Assembly: GCA_017629115.1 (NCBI GenBank)
Contig: JAGBXV010000080.1
Location: forward strand, 1 to 37,203
Direction: 5' to 3'
Length of the DNA stretch: 37,203 nt
Origin: Clostridia bacterium
GTDB taxonomy: Bacteria; Bacillota; Clostridia; UBA1381; UBA9506
In this document: positions 8,280 to 16,643 of the stretch, in pieces
Position numbering within the stretch: the first letter of the stretch is position 1
Layout of the letters: every line of letters starts with the position of its first letter
Notes under the pieces: generated by a model
Databases searched by the model: none
What the model was told of the DNA's origin: nothing
Seen by the model: only the letters and a program-made list of their open reading frames with translations
Translations under genes and position numbers: made by a program

Positions 8280-10067
8280 ATGAAAAAGAGATTGAAAAGT
8301 GTTGTGGCGTTTGTTTGTGCGCTTGCAGTAATGGTTTCGATGGTAACTGTGTGCAGTGCATCAACAGATGTAAAATTGTACGAAAAGTATAGTTATGATG
8401 AAAACTTTGAATACGAGGATGAAATAATCGGTCATGCTCTAAAGGCCACTGTTCCGAGAGTTATGCTTTATTATTCTGCTGAACTTACATATAATCCTGT
8501 TATATTTGATGCTGACGCTTTTGAAGCAATTTTCCAGAAAATGTGCTCAGAATATGGTTCTGAATATAGTCAAGAAGAAATTGCGGTAGCTCTTCTGCAG
8601 GACTTACAGGAAAATGTAACGGATTATTTGAGCTACGGCAGTGCAAGAACAGTATCAGCCGACTTGAATGGTTGGGGTAGTGGTGTTGTTTTGAGCGAAG
8701 ACGGATATATTGCCACAAATGCTCATGTTGTAAGCGTTGACGAACAGACAAAGCTCCAGATGTGTAATGGCGCTTTGGGCGAAAAAATGTACGAAGATTT
8801 AACGGATATATTAAGAGGCGTATCCGAATACGGCGTTGAATTTGATGATGCTCAGCTGGAAGATTTGTACTACACAATTTTGAGTGAGGTTGGAGAAAAA
8901 GCAAAAATATCCGATGAAAATATTGAGGTTGAAGTGTGGTTTCCCCCTGCTGACGGTGATACAAGTGAAGACGCTGCAGTAAAATACGAAGCCCGAATTA
9001 TTGAAGTAGGTACTGCTACAGGTGACGGTAATGACGGTTTTACTCAGGATACTGCAATTATTAAAATAGATGCAGAAAACCTTGTGGCATTAAAGCTTTC
9101 TTATAGCTTGCCCGAATCTAACAGTAAGATTGTTTCTGCCGGATACCCTTCTGCATCGGATGTTATTTTCCAGATGGCAGGTAGTCAGGAATCCGGTATG
9201 AGTGTTACCATAGGAACAGGTCAGGTTGCAAGACCTGTAGCAATTAAAGGCTCAAACTACAAAGCACTTCAGGTTACAACGACGATTTCCGGTGGTAACA
9301 GTGGCGGTCCTTCTGTAGATGTTTGCCTTGATATTGAAGGTCTTAATACATACAACCTCATTGCCGATGCTAGATATGCCTATATGGTATCTGCAGAATT
9401 TGTAAATGATATTGCAAAGAGTTGCGAATTGGGACAAAGTGAGGTATCCAAAACATTTTTATTAGGTCTTCAGATGCTTCAGCAGGATTACGGCCTGACA
9501 GCTGTTGAATGTTTTGAACGAGTTCGCGAATTACAACCCGATACACCTTACATTGATACAATCATTAAATTGGCAGAAAAAGCCCCTGACAATGAAGCGC
9601 CCGTAGGTTCGGTGAAAAATGGTGGCGAAATGGATATGACGCTGATTGTTATGATAGCCGCTGTTGCGGTTGTTTTGGTAGTCGTAGTTGTGGTTATTGT
9701 CAATAAGAAAAAGGGGAAAGGGGAAACTGTTATTGCTGCAAGGCCTATAGCTCCTGCATACACACCTCCTGCAGCGCCCGCAAGACCTGCAACACCTACA
9801 TATACGCCTCCGGCAACACCTGTAAGACCTGCACCACCTGCGGCTCCTGCGGAGTCTTCAAAGCTTAAATTTTCACCAACCACAAGGTCGACAACTGCTG
9901 CTCCGACTTCACATTCTGCATTTAAGAGAACGGCAGAGTTGGATATGGATACACCGGAAAGGTCTGCACCTGCAGCACCCACAGCTCCTGCAGAGACTGC
10001 AATACATGAAGGCGGTTCAGGACTTAAAATGTCAAATAGCTTTAAAAAATGTGATGATTTAGATTAA
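8280..10067 (+). CDS. Membrane-anchored trypsin-like serine protease
   Basis: 595-residue protein. A signal peptide (1 to about 28, ending VCSAS) is followed by an extracytoplasmic region with a chymotrypsin/HtrA-type triad: His149 in TNAHVV, Asp257 in QDTAIIKID, Ser341 in GGNSGGP. Between His149 and Asp257 there is an unusually long insert of about 100 residues. One transmembrane segment (455-474) is followed by NKKKGKG, which predicts a C-in orientation. The last about 120 residues are a Pro/Ala/Thr-rich, presumably cytoplasmic tail with a 14-residue repeat. No PDZ domain is seen, so it is not a standard HtrA/DegP. Start: ATG after GGAGG at 8269. It is a single-gene unit. The protease class is firm; the substrate is unknown. 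Confidence 0.85.
   Translation: MKKRLKSVVAFVCALAVMVSMVTVCSASTDVKLYEKYSYDENFEYEDEIIGHALKATVPRVMLYYSAELTYNPVIFDADAFEAIFQKMCSEYGSEYSQEEIAVALLQDLQENVTDYLSYGSARTVSADLNGWGSGVVLSEDGYIATNAHVVSVDEQTKLQMCNGALGEKMYEDLTDILRGVSEYGVEFDDAQLEDLYYTILSEVGEKAKISDENIEVEVWFPPADGDTSEDAAVKYEARIIEVGTATGDGNDGFTQDTAIIKIDAENLVALKLSYSLPESNSKIVSAGYPSASDVIFQMAGSQESGMSVTIGTGQVARPVAIKGSNYKALQVTTTISGGNSGGPSVDVCLDIEGLNTYNLIADARYAYMVSAEFVNDIAKSCELGQSEVSKTFLLGLQMLQQDYGLTAVECFERVRELQPDTPYIDTIIKLAEKAPDNEAPVGSVKNGGEMDMTLIVMIAAVAVVLVVVVVVIVNKKKGKGETVIAARPIAPAYTPPAAPARPATPTYTPPATPVRPAPPAAPAESSKLKFSPTTRSTTAAPTSHSAFKRTAELDMDTPERSAPAAPTAPAETAIHEGGSGLKMSNSFKKCDDLD
9756..9839 (+). repeat. Two-copy 42-bp coding repeat in the protease tail
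   Basis: Two consecutive imperfect 42-bp units encode AYTPPAAPARPATP and TYTPPATPVRPAPP. They lie in the proline-rich tail after the membrane segment and are the only clear tandem repeat in the window. Confidence 0.75.
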
Positions 10068-10072
10068 TGAAG

Positions 10073-10108
10073 AAAAGACGGAAGTCAATCTGACTTCCGT
10101 CTTTTTTT
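10073..10108. terminator. Bidirectional terminator between the protease and Lrp genes
   Basis: Perfect 11-bp stem 10077-10087 with 10091-10101 and a 3-nt loop, with AAAA on the left and TTTTTTT on the right. It separates convergent genes. Confidence 0.9.
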
Positions 10109-10115
10109 ACAAATA

Positions 10116-10565
10116 TTATAATTTGGGCAATAAGCAAACTTCCTGTTTGCTGGTAGAAAGCACTACCGATGTGCGTGTTAAAGACACGCCATTTGTAGAT
10201 TTTATGTGATTCAGAATTTCTTCCAAAGTTTTGCCTGAGGTGGTTACAACTTTTAAAATAAAGTCGAAATCGCCTGCTATATAGTGACATTCAACAATTT
10301 CGTTGTGGTTGTCTACTGCTTCGCAGAAACTCTCGTTAAACTTTGGATGCTCAAGTCTTACAGAAATAAAAGCGGTAAGCTCGCGACCTGAAATTGATTG
10401 GTCAATTATGGTCGTGTATTGCTGTATAAGTCCTGATGCCTCAAGCTTTTTAATTCTTTCAATTACAGCCGATGTTGACAAGCTGATTTTGGCGCCGATG
10501 TTTGTGGCGTTTTCCCTTGCGTTTTCTTTCAAACAGCAAAGAATCTGATAATCTAATGAATCCAT
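10116..10565 (-). CDS. Lrp/AsnC family transcriptional regulator
   Basis: 149-residue regulator. The N-terminal AsnC-type winged helix-turn-helix (about 4-50) begins DYQILCCLKENARENATNIG and contains SLSTSAVIERIKKLEASGLI. The C-terminal RAM domain (about 65-145) should bind an amino acid and form dimers; it includes CHYIAGDFDFILKV and the ending NGVSLTRTSVVLS. The start has CGGAGG upstream at about 10575-10580 and a promoter at 10593-10621. It is monocistronic and ends at a terminator shared with the protease gene. The target genes and effector cannot be read from the sequence. Confidence 0.93.
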   Translation of the reverse strand: MDSLDYQILCCLKENARENATNIGAKISLSTSAVIERIKKLEASGLIQQYTTIIDQSISGRELTAFISVRLEHPKFNESFCEAVDNHNEIVECHYIAGDFDFILKVVTTSGKTLEEILNHIKSTNGVSLTRTSVVLSTSKQEVCLLPKL

Positions 10566-10592
10566 AACACTTACCTCCGCATTTTCAACAAT

Positions 10593-10621
10593 ATTATAAT
10601 AAAAATAGCGAAAAAAGTAAA
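10593..10621 (-). promoter_or_regulatory. Promoter of the Lrp/AsnC gene
   Basis: On the minus strand: TTTACT (10616-10621), 17-bp spacer, TATAAT (10593-10598). The rest of the gap to 10730 is A/T-rich with nothing else recognisable. Confidence 0.6.
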
Positions 10622-10724
10622 TAGAAAATCAAAAAAATTTGCATTTTTTTCGAAAAAAGACAAAATTGCCCAAAAAATATCGAAAGGATTAGAAGTGTGC
10701 TGAAAATACAATATATTTTTTGGC

Positions 10725-10762
10725 GCAAAAAAAGATACGGCGCAATTTTTACGCCGCATCTT
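10725..10762 (-). terminator. Terminator of the PIG-L/NagB-like operon
   Basis: Stem 10752-10761 with 10733-10742 around a 9-nt loop. Read on the minus strand the single mismatch becomes a G-U pair, and the stem is followed by a T run (the A run at 10727-10733), so the minus strand is the transcribed one. Confidence 0.8.
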
Positions 10763-10783
10763 AAGTATTTAAGAAAAATATTA

Positions 10784-11731
10784 TTAGTTACATTCAGCAA
10801 CTAAGGGACCAGCTAACTCTGAAAGATAGAAGAGTTTGCCGGGGAGTGTGGGGATGTAGCTTGATGTGATCCAAGGTGTAGGACCATAACGAAGTGTCAT
10901 CCAAAAGCTCATGCCCTGCCACTGCATACCACGACCTAATACACCGTCAGCACCGCCGATAGCATAGTCAGCCTGTAAGAACAAGCCGGGGCCGATTGTG
11001 TTAGCGCGGCAAGGAACTAAAGTTGTTCTTGACTTAAAGCTTGTTAATGCGTTCTGTTCGATTGTTAAAGGATGAAGCTTAGCACCGATTCTGTAGCACT
11101 GTGACTTCCATTCTTCTTCTGTTGCAAATTCGCCTGCGAACTGGGGTTCCCAGAAAGCGATGTGGCACATTCTACCGATACCATAAACGAGTACGAGTTT
11201 TGCGCCTTCTGCCTTTAGAGCTTTAATCTTCTCAGGATATGTGGGAAGGTTGTCTTTTGTAGCAAAGTTTCTCTGTGAAGCGGGAACTGTAAGCTCACCT
11301 AAAGGATTAAAGAGAGCCTGCTCCATAGCATTCTGGAATGCAGCGGGGTCGTTTGAAGCAAGAGTGTTACCTTCTGCGTCTGACCACTCGTCCATGTTGA
11401 ATGTGTAAACATGTTCACATGAAATGTTCCATTCCTTTAAGAAAAATACTGCCCACTTATACATACCCATAGGACCTACGGGAAGAATCATAGCGAGCTT
11501 TTCGCCTCTGTCTTTTGCGTTTTTAATCTGGAGTGCGATTTCGTGACCCATATATGTATCAAATGCTGTTAAGTTGTCGCATTCAACGGGTGTGAAGCCG
11601 TCATTCCAGAAAGCCTGGCGGTCTGTAACCTTGTTAGCAGGGTCGCAGCAAGCGTCAATTTTAGCCATATCCCAACCAGCAGGATAAAAGCCTTCTAAGA
11701 GTGAACCTTTAACTGTGCTCATAAAATCCAT
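10784..11731 (-). CDS. Divergent NagB-like (glucosamine-6-phosphate deaminase family) protein
   Basis: 315-residue protein of the NagB/6-phosphogluconolactonase fold. Phosphate-loop-like [10 protein letters not shown] (83-92), FNMDEW (111-116) and [13 protein letters not shown] (184-196) align with the NagB motifs NMDEY and GVDGHIAFNEP. Asp114, His190 and Glu195 are kept, but the residue matching catalytic Asp141 of Escherichia coli NagB is Met188, and neighbouring Gly and Asn are Cys189 and Trp194. It is also longer than classical NagB (about 265) with an extra N-terminal about 50 residues. It is the second gene after a PIG-L deacetylase, 26 bp apart, with AAAGGAGA before the start. Family is clear, but the reaction is uncertain; an amino-sugar phosphate isomerase or deaminase with altered specificity is plausible. 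Confidence 0.8.
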   Translation of the reverse strand: MDFMSTVKGSLLEGFYPAGWDMAKIDACCDPANKVTDRQAFWNDGFTPVECDNLTAFDTYMGHEIALQIKNAKDRGEKLAMILPVGPMGMYKWAVFFLKEWNISCEHVYTFNMDEWSDAEGNTLASNDPAAFQNAMEQALFNPLGELTVPASQRNFATKDNLPTYPEKIKALKAEGAKLVLVYGIGRMCHIAFWEPQFAGEFATEEEWKSQCYRIGAKLHPLTIEQNALTSFKSRTTLVPCRANTIGPGLFLQADYAIGGADGVLGRGMQWQGMSFWMTLRYGPTPWITSSYIPTLPGKLFYLSELAGPLVAECN

Positions 11732-11757
11732 AGTTATATATCTCCTTTTAAATTAAA

Positions 11758-12462
11758 TTACGGTAATAAACGCTTTGTTGTGTTTTTGGGCCAAGCCATA
11801 CACTCTGTGTAAGCTTCAGCGTATTGCACGCCACACTGTAAGCCTCTGTATCTTGAGCAGGTTTTTACAAATTCTGCAAAGTCAATGCCGTCGTGGTCGC
11901 GCATCCATTTCATCTGACTTACATGGCATTCGAGCATTTCCATTTTTAAATCAATTTCATCAGTAACATCTACATACATTGTAGGCATTGTGCCAACGCC
12001 TGCAAGATTGTCCATATAGTAGATAGGTGTAACGCCTGCTTTGCCGTCAACGCCTGATTTAAAGTACATACAGCTTGCTGCAAATGAAGCGTCGAATACA
12101 AGCTGTGAAACAGCTACATGGTCGGGCATATAGTCGTTGGGAGCGTGTGTAATAATAAAGTCGGGCTGTACCTCGCGGATAACATCGACAACTTTCTTTC
12201 TGTGATCTTCGTTGCAACGATAAACTTCAAGGTCAGGAATATCGCAGGTTACAACACGGAAATTGCCGATTCTGCCTGCTGACTGAGCTTCTTCAGCACG
12301 CATAACTCTGAGCTCGTCAGAGGGGATAACCTCGTGACCTTTATTGCCGTTACATACATGGCAAACTGTTACATTGTCACCGCGTTTAATGCATTTTAAA
12401 AGTGTTCCCACGCAATTTATCTCAGCGTCATCGGGATGGCATGTAATTGCTAAAACATTCAT
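11758..12462 (-). CDS. PIG-L (LmbE) family N-acetyl sugar deacetylase
   Basis: 234-residue zinc-dependent deacetylase of the PIG-L/LmbE/BshB family, which removes N-acetyl groups from GlcNAc-containing molecules. The signature CHPDDAE (8-14) gives His9, Asp11 and Asp12, and the third zinc ligand is His115 in DYMPDHVAV. Conserved HVCNGNKGH (35-43) and the C-terminal GVQYAEAYTEC also fit. The start has GGAGGG upstream and a perfect promoter at 12525-12553. It is the first gene of a two-gene operon with the NagB-like protein, which suggests deacetylation followed by isomerisation or deamination of one amino sugar. The substrate is not determinable here. Confidence 0.88.
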   Translation of the reverse strand: MNVLAITCHPDDAEINCVGTLLKCIKRGDNVTVCHVCNGNKGHEVIPSDELRVMRAEEAQSAGRIGNFRVVTCDIPDLEVYRCNEDHRKKVVDVIREVQPDFIITHAPNDYMPDHVAVSQLVFDASFAASCMYFKSGVDGKAGVTPIYYMDNLAGVGTMPTMYVDVTDEIDLKMEMLECHVSQMKWMRDHDGIDFAEFVKTCSRYRGLQCGVQYAEAYTECMAWPKNTTKRLLP

Positions 12463-12524
12463 TTTGTTCCCTCCAGATGGTATAAATTAAATAAGTAAAA
12501 TTAAACCATTACTTGTCAAAATAT

Positions 12525-12553
12525 ATTATATAATTTTACCAACTTAATGTCAA
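12525..12553 (-). promoter_or_regulatory. Consensus promoter of the PIG-L/NagB-like operon
   Basis: On the minus strand: TTGACA (12548-12553), 17-bp spacer, TATAAT (12525-12530); a perfect match, 62 bp upstream of the PIG-L start codon. Confidence 0.85.
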
Positions 12554-12564
12554 GGCAAAAAAGG

Positions 12565-12593
12565 AAAAAAGACCGCCTGAAGGCGGTCTTTTT
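12565..12593. terminator. Terminator after spo0A
   Basis: Stem 12571-12578 with 12581-12588 (GACCGCCT/AGGCGGTC), flanked by AAAAAA and TTTTT, directly downstream of spo0A on the minus strand. Confidence 0.85.
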
Positions 12594-12631
12594 GCAAAAG
12601 GACATATAAGGAGAGGAGTAAGGAATATACC

Positions 12632-13405
12632 TTACATCGCTTTTTTCATTTTGAGCTTTATGGAATCTGAAATCATGGCGATAAACTCACCGTTTGTGGG
12701 TTTGCCTTTGTTTGTATCAATTGTGTAGCCAAAGATGTCTGTTAAAATTTCTTCGCGACCGCGATTCCAGGCAACCTCTATCGCGTGGCGGATTGCACGC
12801 TCAACTCGTGATGAAGTGGTGGAGAAATTCTTTGCTACCGTGGGGTACAAAAGCTTAGTGATAGAATTTATAAATTCATCGTCCTTTATACACAGGCCGA
12901 TTGCCTCGCGTAGGTAGCTATAGCCTTTGATGTGGGCAGGAACACCAATGTCGTGGATGATGTCGGTGATTACACTTTCTAAATTATTTTCATTTATTGT
13001 GTTTTGGGAGTGGGCAGAAATAACGGACAAGGGAGCGGAAACCGTTTCACAAGCCTCGCGGATGCGTGTTGTTATATCCTGAATATCGCCGGGCTTCATA
13101 ATGTAGTACTCAGCCCCTAAGGAAAAGGCTTTTTGTATCACTGTGTCGTTGCCTATGGCGGAGTACATTATAATGTGTGTGGTGATGCCCTCTGATGATA
13201 ACTTTTCCAAGAGTCCCAGACCGTCAAGCTTGGGCATTACAATGTCTAAAATCACCACATCGGGTTTTTTTGATTTTATAAGTTCATAGCCTGCTTCACC
13301 GTTTTCGGCATCGCCTACCAGCTCTATGCCTGTAATGTCTTTAAAGTATTCTTTAAAACCTTCTCTTATCTCCTGATTGTCGTCGATGGAAACTACTCTT
13401 ATCAT
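12632..13405 (-). CDS. spo0A: Sporulation master regulator Spo0A
   Basis: 257-residue response regulator that commits the cell to sporulation. The receiver domain (1 to about 120) has the acidic pocket DDN (8-10), phospho-acceptor Asp54 in VILDIVMP, and the conserved lysine in YIMKPGD. The C-terminal DNA-binding domain (about 150-257) carries the highly conserved [19 protein letters not shown] and [12 protein letters not shown]. The start is the ATG at 13405, preceded by AGGAGG; the frame runs open further upstream without homology. It is monocistronic. Unlike in Bacillus and many Clostridia, spoIVB is not adjacent. Confidence 0.97.
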   Translation of the reverse strand: MIRVVSIDDNQEIREGFKEYFKDITGIELVGDAENGEAGYELIKSKKPDVVILDIVMPKLDGLGLLEKLSSEGITTHIIMYSAIGNDTVIQKAFSLGAEYYIMKPGDIQDITTRIREACETVSAPLSVISAHSQNTINENNLESVITDIIHDIGVPAHIKGYSYLREAIGLCIKDDEFINSITKLLYPTVAKNFSTTSSRVERAIRHAIEVAWNRGREEILTDIFGYTIDTNKGKPTNGEFIAMISDSIKLKMKKAM

Positions 13406-13459
13406 TTTTATCCTCCTGATTGCTAAAAATTGGAAATAATTTACAATTGCCATGATTCA

Positions 13460-13488
13460 ATTATACTCTTGTATTTTGTAAAATTCAA
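13460..13488 (-). promoter_or_regulatory. Promoter of spo0A
   Basis: On the minus strand: TTGAAT (13483-13488), 17-bp spacer, TATAAT (13460-13465), 54 bp upstream of the chosen start codon. Transcription would begin inside the open frame upstream of that start, which supports the shorter protein. Confidence 0.7.
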
Positions 13489-13564
13489 GGGAAATTTTCC
13501 AAAAAATGGCAGTTAAATGGAAGAATATGGAAAGTGTTTCAAAAAAAATCCCGCTGTTAGGGTG

Positions 13565-13581
13565 TTTGACAAAATTCGACG
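13565..13581 (-). promoter_or_regulatory. Possible tandem Spo0A-binding boxes upstream of spo0A
   Basis: On the minus strand two heptamers, CGTCGAA (13575-13581) and TGTCAAA (13565-13571), lie as direct repeats 10 bp apart start to start. Each is one base off the 0A box TGTCGAA. They lie about 77 bp upstream of the -35 box. The spacing fits adjacent Spo0A protomers. Tentative. Confidence 0.35.
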
Positions 13582-13611
13582 GGACAAAAGGTCACGAAAT
13601 GCGTCAGGCAA

Positions 13612-13647
13612 TAAAAAAACTCAGTGCGTTAGCACTGAGTTTTTTTA
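13612..13647 (-). terminator. Terminator of the dnaG-rpoD operon
   Basis: Stem 13619-13627 with 13632-13640 (9 bp, loop GTTA), with the T run for the minus strand at 13613-13619. The stop codon of rpoD is at 13648. Confidence 0.88.
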
Positions 13648-14766
13648 TTATTCTAAATAATCCTTTAACTTCTTACTTCTTGAGGGGTGACGAAGTTTAC
13701 GCAGAGCTTTTGCTTCAATCTGTCTGATACGCTCACGGGTTACATCAAACTCTTTGCCAACCTCTTCTAAGGTTCTTGCTCTGCCGTCTTCTAAGCCAAA
13801 GCGTAGTTTTAATACCATAGATTCTCTGGGGGAGAGTGTGTCGAGCACTGAGCTTAACTGCTCTTTTAAAAGCATAAATGATGCAGCTTCTGAGGGTGCA
13901 GGAGCGTCCTCGTCGGGAATGAAGTCGCCTAAGTGACTGTCTTCTTCTTCGCCTATGGGAGTTTCCAGTGATACAGGTTCCTGAGCTATTTTCATGATTT
14001 CGCGAACTTTGTCTATTGACATATTAAGCTCTTTTGCAATTTCGTTGGGGTGTGGGTCACGCCCCAATTCCTGCACCAACTGACGAGATACACGGATAAG
14101 CTTGTTGATTGTTTCAACCATGTGAACAGGAATACGGATGGTTCTTGCCTGGTCAGCAATAGCACGGGTGATAGACTGACGAATCCACCATGTTGCGTAA
14201 GTACTGAACTTGTAACCCTTGGAGTAATCAAATTTTTCAACAGCCTTGATAAGACCCAAATTTCCCTCCTGAATGAGGTCTAAGAACAGCATACCGCGAC
14301 CAACATATCTTTTTGCGATAGATACAACAAGTCGTAAGTTTGCCTCGGCAAGGCGCTTTCTTGCGTCTACATTACCTTCGGACATGAGTTTTGCCAGCGC
14401 CATTTCTTCTTCTGCATCCAAAAGGGGAACTTTACCGATTTCCTTTAAGTACATCTTGACATGGTCATCGATAGATACGCCCTCGGCGTTGGAAATTTCC
14501 ATAACCTCTGCGGCTACATCCATGTCCTCGGTGGGTTTTATGTCTTCTAATTCCTCTTCAATCTTTTCGAGCTCTTTTTCCATATCCTGAACAACTTCTA
14601 CGCCTTCGTGTTCCAAAGTTTCGTAGATTTTTTCAATCTGTTCGGGCTCAAGCTCAATATCACCTAATGTGTCGCTGATTTCTTTATAAGTCAAAACACC
14701 GTTTGCCTTACCTTTTGCTGTTAATGTTGATATTGCATCTAAAACTTTCTGTTCTATCTCTGTCAT
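13648..14766 (-). CDS. rpoD: RNA polymerase primary sigma factor (sigma-A)
   Basis: 372-residue housekeeping sigma factor. The N-terminal region 1.1 is present (1 to about 75, acidic at its end). Region 1.2 is [17 protein letters not shown] (100-116). Regions 2.1-2.4 span about 140-215, including [20 protein letters not shown] and [20 protein letters not shown], the latter contacting the -10 element. Region 4.2 (about 308-365) includes [20 protein letters not shown] and [19 protein letters not shown], which reads the -35 element. Its start overlaps the dnaG stop by 4 bases (ATGA). The size matches Bacillus SigA. The many TTGACA/TATAAT promoters in this window fit this factor. Confidence 0.97.
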   Translation of the reverse strand: MTEIEQKVLDAISTLTAKGKANGVLTYKEISDTLGDIELEPEQIEKIYETLEHEGVEVVQDMEKELEKIEEELEDIKPTEDMDVAAEVMEISNAEGVSIDDHVKMYLKEIGKVPLLDAEEEMALAKLMSEGNVDARKRLAEANLRLVVSIAKRYVGRGMLFLDLIQEGNLGLIKAVEKFDYSKGYKFSTYATWWIRQSITRAIADQARTIRIPVHMVETINKLIRVSRQLVQELGRDPHPNEIAKELNMSIDKVREIMKIAQEPVSLETPIGEEEDSHLGDFIPDEDAPAPSEAASFMLLKEQLSSVLDTLSPRESMVLKLRFGLEDGRARTLEEVGKEFDVTRERIRQIEAKALRKLRHPSRSKKLKDYLE

Positions 14767-16535
14767 TTTATTACTCCTCCCATGTGCTTTGCTTTTATAA
14801 GCTCATTTATTTCATCCACCTTGCCCTCTTTGGCAAGTCTGTTAATTGTTTCGTTAAAGTTTTGTTTTTTGATTTTTTCAATGTTATCGGTGACTGTAGC
14901 CTGTGCGTCGCCCACATACTCTTTGTAAAGAATCTGGGCGGCTGTTGGCTTCAGCACCTCCGGAATTGAAACTAAAAAAGCTCCTGCATCTGCAGATTCG
15001 TTTGTTTCTTTAAATTTTACAATTTCAGTAAACAACTGTCTGTGAGACTCGTCCGAAAGCTCCGTTGCCGTAATTTGTGACTTGGCAAGCTTGTACGCCG
15101 ATAAGTTAAAAAACATCACATTTAAGAGCATCCGCTCCGATTTATATGAAGCCGTTGGTGTTGCATCGCCTCTGCGCTGGTACGATGCAGGTTTTGTGGA
15201 CTGAACAACGCGCTCGGCCTTTTTGTAAGTTTTTCTGTTTTTATCGTATATTACCCTGTTTACCTGTGCGGTAATCGAGTCTGTTGAAATGTCGGTTTCA
15301 GATGCAATCCTTTTAATGTAGATTTCCCTTTCGACAGCGTTGGGATTGGTAGCTAAAATTTCCGCGGCGGCGTTTATAAACTCTACCTTATCAGCAGTCT
15401 CGACAAGATTATATTTTTTTCTGATATTTAAAATTTTATACTCTGTAGCGGACAAAGCTGAAGAAATTACCTTTTTAAAGCTTTCGGCACCTTTTTTCTT
15501 AAGGTACTCATCAGGGTCTTTAGCATCCTTGTAGGATAAAACCTTTAGCTTTATTCCGGCGGAAGATAAAATATCGATTGCTTTTTCACAAGCTTTAGCG
15601 CCTGCTTCGTCGTTGTCGTAGCAAATGTACACAAGCGGCGAATAGCGCTTTAAAAGCTGGGCTTGTTGGTCAGTCAGTGCTGTTCCTAAACCTGCTACGG
15701 CATTTGGAAAACCAAATGCGTGTAACGACACAGCATCCATATTACCCTCAACAAGTATAAGTCCGTCGCTTGCTGAATGTTGCTTTGCAATGTTTAAGGC
15801 AAAAATGTTATTTCCCTTGTGAAACACGGGTGTTTCGGGGGAATTCATATATTTTGCGGGACTGTCGTCTAAAGCTCTTCCTGAAAATGCAATAACATTG
15901 CCTCTGACATCTATTATCGGAAACATAAGTCTGTTTCGGAACTTGTCATAGATATGACCTTTTTCGTTTTTGGCAGCTAAACCTGCTTCCACTATGTCAT
16001 CGTTTCGAAAACCGTTTTCCTTTAAATAGTCAACAAGGTCTGACCAGGAATCCCGTGCAAAACCTATACCAAAGGCACGGATTGTGTCACGGTTTAAACC
16101 ACGCGAAAAAGCATACTCACGGGCGCCTTTGGCGTCGTCTAAGGAAAGATTTGCCACAAATCTTTTTGCGGCCAATTTGTTCATTTTTAAAATGGTTTCC
16201 CGTTTGTCGTGGCGGGCCTGAATTTCTGGACTGTAGACTTCTTCTTCCAGAGTTATGCCCGCTCGCTCTGCCAAAAACTTAATGGTGTCGATAAAATCAA
16301 GATTTTCAATTTTTCCTATAAAATCTATGATGTTACCGCCCGAGCCGCAACCAAAGCAGTAGTAAAGCTGCTTGTCCGAGCTTATGTGGAATGATGGGGT
16401 TTTCTCCCTATGAAAGGGACACAGGCCTACATAGTCTGAGCCGTTTCGCTTTAAGGTCACATAGGAAGACACAATGTCTACAATGTCGGACCTATTAAGC
16501 ACTTCGTCAATTGAGCTTTGCAAATACCGTGGCAC
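14763..16535 (-). CDS. dnaG: DNA primase
   Basis: 590-residue primase that makes RNA primers for replication. I choose the GTG at 16535, because AGGGGG (16543-16548) lies 7 bp upstream and the protein then begins [20 protein letters not shown], the usual DnaG start; an upstream in-frame TTG would add 14 residues of no known homology. The CHC2 zinc finger is Cys39-x2-His42 and Cys60-x2-Cys63. The TOPRIM core has [12 protein letters not shown] and [10 protein letters not shown]. The C-terminal part (about 450-590), where DnaB helicase binds, is more variable. It is followed by rpoD with a 4-base overlap, the classical macromolecular synthesis operon. I could not find a convincing promoter between it and the uppP terminator. 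Confidence 0.96.
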   Translation of the reverse strand: MPRYLQSSIDEVLNRSDIVDIVSSYVTLKRNGSDYVGLCPFHREKTPSFHISSDKQLYYCFGCGSGGNIIDFIGKIENLDFIDTIKFLAERAGITLEEEVYSPEIQARHDKRETILKMNKLAAKRFVANLSLDDAKGAREYAFSRGLNRDTIRAFGIGFARDSWSDLVDYLKENGFRNDDIVEAGLAAKNEKGHIYDKFRNRLMFPIIDVRGNVIAFSGRALDDSPAKYMNSPETPVFHKGNNIFALNIAKQHSASDGLILVEGNMDAVSLHAFGFPNAVAGLGTALTDQQAQLLKRYSPLVYICYDNDEAGAKACEKAIDILSSAGIKLKVLSYKDAKDPDEYLKKKGAESFKKVISSALSATEYKILNIRKKYNLVETADKVEFINAAAEILATNPNAVEREIYIKRIASETDISTDSITAQVNRVIYDKNRKTYKKAERVVQSTKPASYQRRGDATPTASYKSERMLLNVMFFNLSAYKLAKSQITATELSDESHRQLFTEIVKFKETNESADAGAFLVSIPEVLKPTAAQILYKEYVGDAQATVTDNIEKIKKQNFNETINRLAKEGKVDEINELIKAKHMGGVIK

Positions 16536-16569
16536 CCTATCACCCCCTAAAATGTCTTCTATAAACATA

Positions 16570-16576
16570 TTCGACA
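16570..16576 (-). promoter_or_regulatory. Possible Spo0A box upstream of dnaG-rpoD
   Basis: The minus strand reads TTTTTGTCGAATA here, an exact match to the 0A heptamer TGTCGAA with its preferred preceding T residues, 35 bp upstream of the GTG start. A 7-mer match can occur by chance, so this is only a candidate. Confidence 0.3.
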
Positions 16577-16603
16577 AAAATTCTGATTTTCCTTTAATTT
16601 TTA

Positions 16604-16636
16604 TAAAAAAAATAAAACCCTGCCGAGCAAGGTTTT
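16604..16636 (-). terminator. Terminator after uppP
   Basis: Stem 16627-16636 with 16614-16623 (10 bp with one G-U, loop TCG) followed on the minus strand by a T-rich run (16604-16613). Confidence 0.8.
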
Positions 16637-16643
16637 AAATTTA

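Noticed and set aside
9548-9982. 144-codon Ala/Gly/Val-rich minus-strand frame
   Set aside because: Mirror of the protease's proline-rich tail and membrane segment; it has no start signal and is explained by codon bias.
12618-12635. Inverted repeat GTAAGG/CCTTAC at the end of spo0A
   Set aside because: Only 6 bp, overlapping the stop codon, without a T run; the real terminator is just downstream at 12565-12593.
13506-13727. 73-codon plus-strand frame between spo0A and rpoD
   Set aside because: It runs through the rpoD terminator and into rpoD in antisense, without a ribosome binding site or homology.
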